A stretch of DNA of 64,000 nucleotides, from contig NZ_JACHLI010000035.1 of assembly GCF_014204515.1 (NCBI RefSeq), positions 1 through 64,000 of the forward strand. The letters run 5' to 3'. A model generated the notes under the pieces. That model saw nothing but the letters and a program-made list of their open reading frames with translations, was not told where the DNA came from and made no database searches. Source of the stretch: Pseudomonas nitroreducens. Its GTDB lineage: Bacteria > Pseudomonadota > Gammaproteobacteria > Pseudomonadales > Pseudomonadaceae. Shown here piece after piece: positions 25,096 through 32,636 of the stretch (the stretch's first letter is position 1; each line of letters begins with the position of its first letter). A program made the position numbers and the translations under genes.

Positions 25096-26514
25096 ATGCT
25101 CCCCCGCCGTACCGCTCTGTGCCTTGTGCTGTCTGCCCTCGCCCTTGCCGCGTGCGAGCCGGAGACCTCCCAGCACGCCGTGGCGGAACCCGGCGAAGCG
25201 CTCTCCGGCGGCGCCGCCACGGTCAAGCAGAGCGACCGCAACGCCTACTCCATGCCCTCGGCCAACCTCACGCCGAGCCGGCGCCTGGACTTCGCCGTGG
25301 GCAACAGTTTCTTCCGCAATCCCTGGGTCATCGCACCGACCACCACCACTGCGCGTGACGGCCTCGGCCCGCTGTTCAATACCAACGCCTGCCAGAACTG
25401 CCACATCAAGGACGGCCGCGGCCATCCGCCGGAGCTGAACGACGTCAACGCCGTGTCGATGCTGGTGCGCCTGTCGATCCCTGCCGGCTCCGCCGATATC
25501 GAGACCATCAAGCGCCTGGGCGTGGTGCCCGAGCCGGTGTACGGCGGGCAGTTCCAGGACTCAGCGATCCCCGGCGTAGCGCCCGAAGGCAAGGTGCGCG
25601 TGGAATACGACGCGGTGCCGGTGACCTTCAAGGACGGCAGCGTGGTCGAGTTGCGCAAGCCGAAACTGCGCATCAGCGACCTGGGCTACGGCCCGATGCA
25701 CAAGGACACGATGTTCTCCGCGCGCATTGCCCCACCGATGATCGGCCTGGGCCTGCTGGAGTCCATCAGCGAGGCGGACATCCTGGCCAACGCCGAGCTC
25801 CAGGCCAAGGGCAACGACGGCGTCCACGGCCGGCCGAACCGGGTCTGGGACGATGCCGCGCAGCAGACCGTGCTCGGCCGCTTCGGCTGGAAGGCCGGGC
25901 AGCCCAACGTCGCCCAGCAGAACGCCCACGCCTTCTCCGGCGACATGGGCCTGACCAGCGACCTGCTGCCCCATGACGACTGCACCCCGGCCCAGGTCGA
26001 CTGCCTGAACGCCATCGACGGCGGCAAGCCGGAAGTCAGCCAGCACATCTTCAACCAAGTCGCCTTCTACGCCCGCAACCTCGCGGTGCCGGCACGGCGC
26101 AAGGTCGACGACCCGCAGGTACTCACCGGCAAGGGCCTGTTCCATGACAGCGGCTGCGCCAGCTGCCACACGCCCAAATTCACCACCGGGCCGAACGCCG
26201 CCGAGCCGGAACTGGCCAACCAGGTGATCCGCCCCTACAGCGACCTGCTGCTGCATGACATGGGCGAGGGACTAGCGGACAATCGCCCAGAATTTCTTGC
26301 CAGCGGCCGCGACTGGCGCACGGCGCCGCTGTGGGGCATCGGCCTGACCGAGACGGTCAACGGCCACACCCAGTTCCTGCACGACGGCCGCGCCCGCAAC
26401 CTGCTCGAAGCTGTGCTCTGGCACGGCGGCGAAGCCGAAGCGGCGAAGCAACGCGTACTGAATTTCGACGCCGGGCAGCGCGATGCCCTGCTGGCGTTCC
26501 TGAACTCACTCTAA
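25096..26514 (+). CDS. Di-haem oxidoreductase-family lipoprotein (DUF1111)
   Basis: A 472-residue lipoprotein with lipobox LAAC (Cys about residue 20). Two CxxCH haem c motifs are visible, CQNCH near residue 98 and CASCH near residue 355, spaced as in the DUF1111 / thiol-oxidoreductase-like family distantly related to MauG-type di-haem enzymes. The late TAPLWGIGLTETVNGHTQFLHDGRARNLLEAVLWHGGEA stretch is characteristic. It lies between two imelysin genes, as in PAO1 (PA4371, recalled). A redox step in periplasmic iron handling is plausible but unproven. Confidence 0.88.
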   Translation: MLPRRTALCLVLSALALAACEPETSQHAVAEPGEALSGGAATVKQSDRNAYSMPSANLTPSRRLDFAVGNSFFRNPWVIAPTTTTARDGLGPLFNTNACQNCHIKDGRGHPPELNDVNAVSMLVRLSIPAGSADIETIKRLGVVPEPVYGGQFQDSAIPGVAPEGKVRVEYDAVPVTFKDGSVVELRKPKLRISDLGYGPMHKDTMFSARIAPPMIGLGLLESISEADILANAELQAKGNDGVHGRPNRVWDDAAQQTVLGRFGWKAGQPNVAQQNAHAFSGDMGLTSDLLPHDDCTPAQVDCLNAIDGGKPEVSQHIFNQVAFYARNLAVPARRKVDDPQVLTGKGLFHDSGCASCHTPKFTTGPNAAEPELANQVIRPYSDLLLHDMGEGLADNRPEFLASGRDWRTAPLWGIGLTETVNGHTQFLHDGRARNLLEAVLWHGGEAEAAKQRVLNFDAGQRDALLAFLNSL

Positions 26515-26529
26515 GGAGCCGAGCCCACC

Positions 26530-27591
26530 ATGTTCCGCCCCCGACTTCTGATCACCAGCCTCGCCATCGCCCTGGGCGCCTGCTCGCCCACCGACCCGCA
26601 GGCCACCACCAGCGCCACCCTGGCCCAGCAGGTGATCCTGCCGACTTACAGCCGCTGGGTCGACGCCGACCGCGCGCTGGCCGCCAGCGCCCTGGCCTAC
26701 TGCCAGGGCAAGGAAGACCTGACCAAGGCGCGCGCCGACTTCATGGCCGCGCAGAAGGCCTGGGCCGAGCTGCAGCCGCTGCTGGTCGGCCCGCTGGCCG
26801 AGGGCAACCGCTCCTGGCAGGTACAGTTCTGGCCGGACAAGAAGAACCTCGTGGCGCGCCAGGTCGAGCAACTGCTCAACAGCGGCAACGCGATCTCCCC
26901 GGCGACCCTGGATAAATCCAGCGTGGTGGTCCAGGGCCTGACCGCCTACGAATACATTCTCTACGACGCCAAGATCGACCTCGCCAACGCCGAGACCAAG
27001 GCGCGCTACTGCCCGCTGCTGGAAGCCATCGGCAGCCACCAGCAGGCCCTGGCGGAGAGCATCCTGGCGCAGTGGAAGCAGGACGGCGGCATGCTCGCCC
27101 AGCTCTCCAAGTTCCCCAACGAGCGCTACGCCGATGCCCACGAGGCGATCGCCGAGCTGCTGCGTGTGCAGGTCACCGCGCTGGACATGCTGAAGAAGAA
27201 ACTCGGCACGCCACTGGGTCGCCAGAGCAAGGGCATCCCGCAGCCGTTCCAGGCCGAAGGCTGGCGCAGCGACATGTCCCTGGCGAGCCTGGATTCCAGC
27301 CTCACCGGCGCCCAGGCGCTGTGGGACGGCACCGACAAGAAGGGCCTGCGCGCCCTGCTGCCGGCCGAGCAGAAAGAGCTGGCCGGCAAGATCGACGCGG
27401 CCTACGCCGATGTCCACGGCAAGCTGAAGGCGATCAACCAGCCGCTCAGCGAGCTGCTGAAGAACGAAGCCGGCCTCAAGCAGTTGAACGACCTGTACGA
27501 CAGCCTGAACGTTGTCCATCGCCTGCACGAAGGCGACCTGGCGAAGGCGCTGGGAGTGCAGCTCGGCTTCAACGCCAACGACGGCGATTGA
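26530..27591 (+). CDS. Second imelysin-family lipoprotein
   Basis: A 353-residue lipoprotein with lipobox LGAC (Cys about residue 17) and an imelysin-like helical domain. The GxHxxE motif of the family appears as GLTAYE, so the histidine is replaced while the glutamate remains; this and its shorter length separate it from the first imelysin in the cluster. It begins 15 bases after the di-haem gene, with a good AAGGAG site, so the two are co-transcribed. PAO1 equivalent recalled as PA4372. The role is presumably iron-linked. Confidence 0.85.
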   Translation: MFRPRLLITSLAIALGACSPTDPQATTSATLAQQVILPTYSRWVDADRALAASALAYCQGKEDLTKARADFMAAQKAWAELQPLLVGPLAEGNRSWQVQFWPDKKNLVARQVEQLLNSGNAISPATLDKSSVVVQGLTAYEYILYDAKIDLANAETKARYCPLLEAIGSHQQALAESILAQWKQDGGMLAQLSKFPNERYADAHEAIAELLRVQVTALDMLKKKLGTPLGRQSKGIPQPFQAEGWRSDMSLASLDSSLTGAQALWDGTDKKGLRALLPAEQKELAGKIDAAYADVHGKLKAINQPLSELLKNEAGLKQLNDLYDSLNVVHRLHEGDLAKALGVQLGFNANDGD

Positions 27592-27744
27592 TTCGATCTG
27601 CTGCGCGTCGGCCATGCGTCGTTGGAAAGGTTCGTCGAATTGCTCATTGGCTGGAGCCAACTCCGCACCCGCCGTACCTTTCCGCCTAGCCTGGCTCCAG
27701 CTCGCAGGATCGATGGGATGCAAGAGAAGATAGAGGTGCAAGCC

Positions 27745-28839
27745 ATGTTGCGACGTCACGTGATCGGCCTGGGCAGCCTGCTGCTCGGCGCCCTGACCTT
27801 CGGCGGCTGGACGCTGTCACGCAAGGGCAAGGAGCCCCTGGTGCTGTCCGCCCGTGACGACGCGGATGGCAAGCACTACGCCGTGGGCTATCGCCTGGAC
27901 GGCAGCTGCGCCTTCGCCACCGAAGTCGGCCTGCGCTGCCACGACGTGGTGCAGCACCCGAGCCTGCCGCTGGCGTTGTTCGTCGCCCGCCGGCCGGGCC
28001 GGCACAGCTACCTGATCGACCTGAACGACGGCCGCCTGCTGCAGACCCTCGATTCGCAGACCGACCGCCACTTCTACGGCCACGGCGTGTGGCACAAGGA
28101 CGGCGAGTGGCTGTACGCCACCGAGAACGACACCACCGATCCGGGCCGCGGCCTGCTCGGCTTGTACCGCTTCGACGGCGAGCGCCTGAGCCACACCGGC
28201 GAGGTTTCCACCCACGGTCTGGGCCCGCACCAGGTGTCCTGGATGCCCGATGGCGAAACCCTGGTGGTGGCCAACGGCGGCATCCGCACCGAAGCCGAAA
28301 GCCGCGTGGAGATGAACCTCGACGCCATGGAGCCGAGCCTGGTGCTGATGCAGCGCGACGGCACGCTGATCTCCAAGGAAACCCTGCCGCAGCAGATGAA
28401 CAGCGTCCGTCACCTGGCCATCGCCGCGGACGGCACCATCGTCGCCGGCCAGCAGTACATGGGCGACTCCCACGACCGCGCCGACCTGCTTGCGATCAAG
28501 CGCCCCGGCGAGGCCTTCCAGCCATTCCCGCTGGCCGACGAGCAACGCCTGGCGATGACCCAGTACACCGCCAGCGTCGCCGTGCACAACGACCTGCGCC
28601 TGGTCGCCCTGACCGCCCCGCGCGGTAACCGCTTCTTCATCTGGGACCTGGATACTGGCGCCGTTCGCCTGGACGCACCGTTGCCCGATTGCGCCGGTGT
28701 CGGCGCGGTGAAGGACGGCTTCGTCGTCACCTCCGGCCAGGGTCGCTGCCGCGTCTACGACTGCCGCGGCGAGCGCATCGCCGGCACCCCGCTGGAGCTG
28801 CCCCCGGCCTTCTGGGACAACCACCTGCACCTGGCCTGA
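27745..28839 (+). CDS. DUF1513 beta-propeller-like protein
   Basis: 364 residues from the ATG at 27745, which has AGAGGTG upstream and starts an RR-containing signal sequence (MLRRHVIGLGSLLLGALTFGG), perhaps Tat-dependent. In-frame starts at 27622 and 27718 would bury the signal. The body has repeated blade-like segments (GHGVWHKDGEWLYATEND, GPHQVSWMPDGETLVVANGG), as expected of the DUF1513 propeller family. It closes the imelysin cluster (PA4370-PA4373 order in PAO1). The biochemical function is unknown. Confidence 0.82.
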   Translation: MLRRHVIGLGSLLLGALTFGGWTLSRKGKEPLVLSARDDADGKHYAVGYRLDGSCAFATEVGLRCHDVVQHPSLPLALFVARRPGRHSYLIDLNDGRLLQTLDSQTDRHFYGHGVWHKDGEWLYATENDTTDPGRGLLGLYRFDGERLSHTGEVSTHGLGPHQVSWMPDGETLVVANGGIRTEAESRVEMNLDAMEPSLVLMQRDGTLISKETLPQQMNSVRHLAIAADGTIVAGQQYMGDSHDRADLLAIKRPGEAFQPFPLADEQRLAMTQYTASVAVHNDLRLVALTAPRGNRFFIWDLDTGAVRLDAPLPDCAGVGAVKDGFVVTSGQGRCRVYDCRGERIAGTPLELPPAFWDNHLHLA

Positions 28840-28860
28840 TCCATTGTCGGCCTGAACCCT

Positions 28861-29260
28861 TGCCGGCCTGAACGGCCTGCGTAGGAGCGGACTCCGTCCG
28901 CGATGGGCAGACGCCACCTTCGCAGTGGCCGGGAAGCGATCGCGGATGAATCCGCTCCCCAGCGGCTGCCGATCGCTCCCGTAGGGCGCATAACGCCTAC
29001 GGCGTTATCCGCCGTCGTGGCGGATAACCCGTTCCGGGTTATGCGCCCTACAAAACTGAACTCTTGCCGGCCTGAACGGCCTGCGTAGGAGCGGACTCCG
29101 TCCGCGATGGGCAGCCGCCACCTTCGCAGTGGCCAGGAAGCGATCGCGGATGAATCCGCTCCCCAGCGGCTGCCGATAGCTCCCGTAGGGCGCATAACGC
29201 CTACAGCGTTATCCGCCGTCGTGGCGGATAACCCGTTCCGGGTTATGCGCCCTACAAAAC
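28861..29260. repeat. Tandem 204-base duplication of a composite repeat
   Basis: Two copies, 28861-29056 and 29065-29260, lie at a 204-base period and are nearly identical. Each unit contains a REP pair (GTAGGAGCGGACTCCGTCCGC ... ATGAATCCGCTCC) followed by a GTAGGGCGCATAACGCC ... GGGTTATGCGCCCTAC inverted repeat. Single-base changes (for example the TACGGCG/TACAGCG centre) show that the copies have started to diverge. Most of the 659-base gap between the DUF1513 gene and the chemoreceptor is made of repeats. Confidence 0.85.
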
Positions 29261-29264
29261 CTAT

Positions 29265-29346
29265 TTAGGAGCGGACTCCGTCCGCGATGTGCCACCACCA
29301 CGCTCGGAGCCGCCGGAGGGCGATCGCGGACGAAGTCCGCTCCTAC
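29265..29346. repeat. Third REP pair of the 28.9-29.3 kb cluster
   Basis: TTAGGAGCGGACTCCGTCCGC at the left and GCGGACGAAGTCCGCTCCTAC at the right, inverted around about 40 bases. It lacks the accompanying GTAGGGCGCATAA element. The 150 bases after it, up to the chemoreceptor, hold its promoter but no feature I can name. Confidence 0.75.
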
Positions 29347-29498
29347 GCCATCAACGATCCCACGGAATCCAGCCGGAACCCCCGTACCAGAGCGCCTGAA
29401 CCCCCTACCACTCGTCTCCCTGGCCTCAGGAAGACAGCCACGCGGCCGATGCAAAGGCTGACCGATTCCCACCCTGCGTCTTAGAGGCGTAAACCACG

Positions 29499-31124
29499 AT
29501 GTCCCCCAACACTTCCTTGCGTACCCAGATCCTTTCGCTGCTGGGCGGCAGCCTGTTGCTCGTGCTGCTGATCGCCCTCGCCTGCTTCCACTTCCTCTCC
29601 GGCAGCGTCGGCGCCTACCAGCGCCTGCTGGACGGCCCGCTGCAGTCCTCGCAACTGGTCGACCAGGCCAACCTGGCCTTCAAGATCCAGGTGCAGGAGT
29701 GGAAGAACGTCCTCCTGCGCGGCCAGCAGCCGGCCGACCTGAACAAGTACTGGGGCCAGTTCGAGGACCAGGAGCGCGCCGTCCAGGACGTGCTCGGCCG
29801 CCTGGAGCAGAATGCCGCCGACGAACCGCAGCTCAAGGCCCAGGTGACCCGCCTGCGCGACGAGCACCGCCAGCTCGGCCAGGCCTACCGCAAGGGCCGC
29901 GACGCCTACCTCGCCGCCGGCAGCGACCCGCGCGCCGGTGACGCTGCGGTGAAAGGCATCGACCGCGCCGCCAGCGACCAGATGGCCGCCCTGGTGGACA
30001 GCCTGCACCGCGACGCCCAGGAAGAAGCCAAGGCGATCTCCGCCAGCGCCCACAGCACGGTCATCAGCGGCAGCCTGATCCTGCTGATCTCCGGCCTCGC
30101 CCTGGGCCTGCTCAGCCTGTGGCTGGTCAACCGCAACCTGATCGGCCCGATCGCCCGCCTGATCGAGCACATTGCCCAGCTCAGCGAAGGCAACTTCGGC
30201 GAGCGCGTCGACGCCAGCCGCCGCGACGAACTGGGTCGCCTGGCCCGCGCCGCCAACACCCTGCGCGACTTCCTCGCCGAGACCTTCACCCGCCTGAAGC
30301 ACAGCACCACCGAGCTGGACACCGCCAGCGGCGAGCTGAACGCCATCGCCACGCTGATGGCCGAAGGCACCCGCGAGCAGTTCTCGCGAACCGACCAGGT
30401 GGCCACGGCGATGCACGAGATGTCCGCCACCGCCCAGGAAGTCGCCCGCCACGCCTCCGACGCGGCACGCGCCGCCGACGATGCCGACCAGCACGCGCAG
30501 CAGGGCGGCGAGGTGATGAAGACCACCATCGTCACTATCACCGAGATGAGCAACGAGATCGCCAACACCGCCGAAGTGATCCGTCGCCTGGAAAGCGACA
30601 GCGGGCGCATCGGCAAGGTGCTAGAAGTGATCCGCGGCATCGCCGACCAGACCAACCTGCTGGCCCTCAACGCCGCCATCGAAGCCGCCCGTGCCGGGGA
30701 AGCCGGCCGCGGGTTCGCCGTGGTTGCCGATGAGGTCCGCACCCTGGCCCAGCGCACTGCCGAGTCCACCGCCGAGATCCACCAGATCATCGACACCGTG
30801 CAGACCGGCTCGGTAAACGCCCTGCGCGCCATCGAGAACGGCCAGACCCGCAGCGAACAGGGTGTGGAACGCGTCACCCAGGCCGGCGAAGTGCTGCGCA
30901 GCATCACCCAGGCCGTCGAAGCGATCCGCGACATGAACCGCCAGATCGCCACCGCCGCCGAGGAGCAGACCTCGGTCGCCGAGGACATCTCGCGCAACCT
31001 CACCGAAATCACCGCCATCGGCGCCACCAACGAAGAGAACGTGGTCCGTACCCAGGGCGCCAGCCGCCACCTGCACGGCCTCTCCGGCGACCTCGCCGAC
31101 GTGACCCGCAAGCTCAGCGCCTGA
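29499..31124 (+). CDS. Methyl-accepting chemotaxis protein
   Basis: A 541-residue chemoreceptor: TM1 at about residues 10-32, a helical periplasmic ligand domain of about 150 residues, TM2 near 186-208, a HAMP domain (about 209-262) and a cytoplasmic signalling domain. The hairpin tip (EVIRGIADQTNLLALNAAIEAARAGEAGRGFAVVADEVR, shown here only by position 376-414) is intact. There is no C-terminal CheR-binding pentapeptide. The ligand is unknown. From memory, PAO1 has mexV directly after the DUF1513 gene, so this receptor looks inserted between the two. Confidence 0.92.
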   Translation: MSPNTSLRTQILSLLGGSLLLVLLIALACFHFLSGSVGAYQRLLDGPLQSSQLVDQANLAFKIQVQEWKNVLLRGQQPADLNKYWGQFEDQERAVQDVLGRLEQNAADEPQLKAQVTRLRDEHRQLGQAYRKGRDAYLAAGSDPRAGDAAVKGIDRAASDQMAALVDSLHRDAQEEAKAISASAHSTVISGSLILLISGLALGLLSLWLVNRNLIGPIARLIEHIAQLSEGNFGERVDASRRDELGRLARAANTLRDFLAETFTRLKHSTTELDTASGELNAIATLMAEGTREQFSRTDQVATAMHEMSATAQEVARHASDAARAADDADQHAQQGGEVMKTTIVTITEMSNEIANTAEVIRRLESDSGRIGKVLEVIRGIADQTNLLALNAAIEAARAGEAGRGFAVVADEVRTLAQRTAESTAEIHQIIDTVQTGSVNALRAIENGQTRSEQGVERVTQAGEVLRSITQAVEAIRDMNRQIATAAEEQTSVAEDISRNLTEITAIGATNEENVVRTQGASRHLHGLSGDLADVTRKLSA

Positions 31125-31241
31125 TCCTCCCCCGCCACACGGACGTGGCCTTCCACCTGCACATCCCGCCGCACCGATCCAGCGCACATATTCCGTAAAC
31201 AACCTTACTTTTCGTGGGAAACCTCTTGTAATCCCAGCCCT

Positions 31242-31268
31242 TTGACTCGCCGCGGATTCAGGCATAAG
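31242..31268 (+). promoter_or_regulatory. Possible promoter of mexVW
   Basis: TTGACT (31242-31247) and CATAAG (31263-31268) are separated by 15 bases, about 145 bases before mexV. The -35 is good but the spacing is short. No regulator gene adjoins the pump, so control must come from elsewhere. The rest of the 289-base gap shows nothing recognisable. Confidence 0.3.
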
Positions 31269-31413
31269 GTGCGCAATCCCGCCCCGCAATGGGGCGACCC
31301 ACGTATCGGCTTCAAAGCCTGATCGACATCTGCGCGAACGGAAGGCCGCCCGGCAAGTTGTGGGCGAGTGATCGCGCCCGATTGCTGCCAGGCACGTACC
31401 AAGGAACAGGAAG

Positions 31414-32553
31414 ATGTTGCGCCGCATGCTGATCATGCTGGGCGTGGTTGCCGTGATCGTCGCGGTACTCGCCGGCTCGAAGTACCTCTCCATCAAGAAA
31501 CAGATCGCCATGTTCTCGGCGCCGCGTCCGCCGGTGAGCGTGAACGCCACCCAGGCCGAGGAGCGTGACTGGCAGAGCCGCCTGCAGGCCATCGGTACCC
31601 TGCGCGCGATCCAGGGCGTGACCCTGACCGCCGAAGTCTCCGGCACGGTCAGTGCGGTGCAGTTCGTTTCCGGCGACAAGGTCAAGGTCGGCCAGCCGGT
31701 GGTGCAGCTCGAATCCGACGTCGAGCAGGCCACCCTGCGCACCGCCGAGGCGGACCTCGGGCTGGCCCAGGTCGAGTACGAGCGCGGCAGGAGCCTGGTG
31801 GGCCGTCAGGCCATTTCCAAGAGCGAGTTCGACCGCCTCGCCGCCCAGCTGAACCGCTCCACCGCCACCGTCGCGCAGCTCAAGGCGAGCCTGGACAAGA
31901 AGCGCATCCTCGCGCCCTTCTCCGGCACCATCGGCATCCGCCAGGTGGACGTCGGCGACTACGTATCCCCCGGCACCGAGATCGTCACCCTGCAGGACCT
32001 GTCGACGCTGCAGGTGGACTTCTTCCTGCCCGAACAGGACTTCCCGCTGCTCAAGCGCGGGCAGAAGGTCGTGGTGCGCGTGGCGGCCTATCCGGGCCAG
32101 AGCTTCGACGCGCAGATCGACGCCATCAGCCCGCGGGTGGACAACCAGACGCGCAACCTGCTGGTCCGCGCCAGCATGGCCAACCCCGAGGGCAAGCTGC
32201 TGCCGGGGATGTTCGCCAACCTGGAAGTGCAACTGCCCGACAGCGCGCCGCGCGTGGTGGTCCCCGAGACCGCCGTGGCCTTCACCCTGTATGGCAACTC
32301 GGTGTACGTGGTGGTACCGCACAAGCCCAAGGACGGCGAGAAAGCCGAGGGTGCCGAAAGAACCGAAGACACCAGGGCCGACGACAAGACGCCGAAGCTG
32401 GACGTCGAACGCCGCTTCGTGAAGACCGGCGAACGCCGCGAAGGCAGCGTGGTGATCCTCGAAGGCCTGAAGGCCGGCGAAGAAGTGGTGACCTCCGGCC
32501 AGCTCAAGCTGGACAACGGCACCGCCGTGGCCATCGTCAAGGACCCGCAGTAA
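31414..32553 (+). CDS. mexV: RND efflux periplasmic adaptor MexV
   Basis: A 379-residue membrane fusion protein: N-terminal membrane anchor (about residues 4-24, no lipobox cysteine), a lipoyl half-motif (GTVSAVQFVSGDKVKVGQPVVQL), an alpha-hairpin, the second lipoyl half (APFSGTIGIRQVDVGDYVSPG), and beta-barrel and membrane-proximal domains. The pair with a HAE1-type permease downstream, and the synteny with PA4374-PA4375, identify it as MexV. It links the MexW pump to an outer-membrane channel such as OprM encoded elsewhere. GGAAGATG gives a good start. An acidic, charged insertion lies near residues 305-330. Confidence 0.86.
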   Translation: MLRRMLIMLGVVAVIVAVLAGSKYLSIKKQIAMFSAPRPPVSVNATQAEERDWQSRLQAIGTLRAIQGVTLTAEVSGTVSAVQFVSGDKVKVGQPVVQLESDVEQATLRTAEADLGLAQVEYERGRSLVGRQAISKSEFDRLAAQLNRSTATVAQLKASLDKKRILAPFSGTIGIRQVDVGDYVSPGTEIVTLQDLSTLQVDFFLPEQDFPLLKRGQKVVVRVAAYPGQSFDAQIDAISPRVDNQTRNLLVRASMANPEGKLLPGMFANLEVQLPDSAPRVVVPETAVAFTLYGNSVYVVVPHKPKDGEKAEGAERTEDTRADDKTPKLDVERRFVKTGERREGSVVILEGLKAGEEVVTSGQLKLDNGTAVAIVKDPQ

Positions 32554-32636
32554 TCGCATAGCCGGCGCGTCGCCCGATGTGGCGCGCCAACAGACCCCGC
32601 CGTCATCCGGCAGGGTCCGCATTAAAGGATTGAGCT

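Noticed and set aside
28755..29195. An open frame through the tandem repeat block and a possible CRISPR-like appearance
   Set aside because: The peptide repeats because the DNA does. Units are palindromic, 204 bases long and only two in number, with no regular spacers or cas genes.
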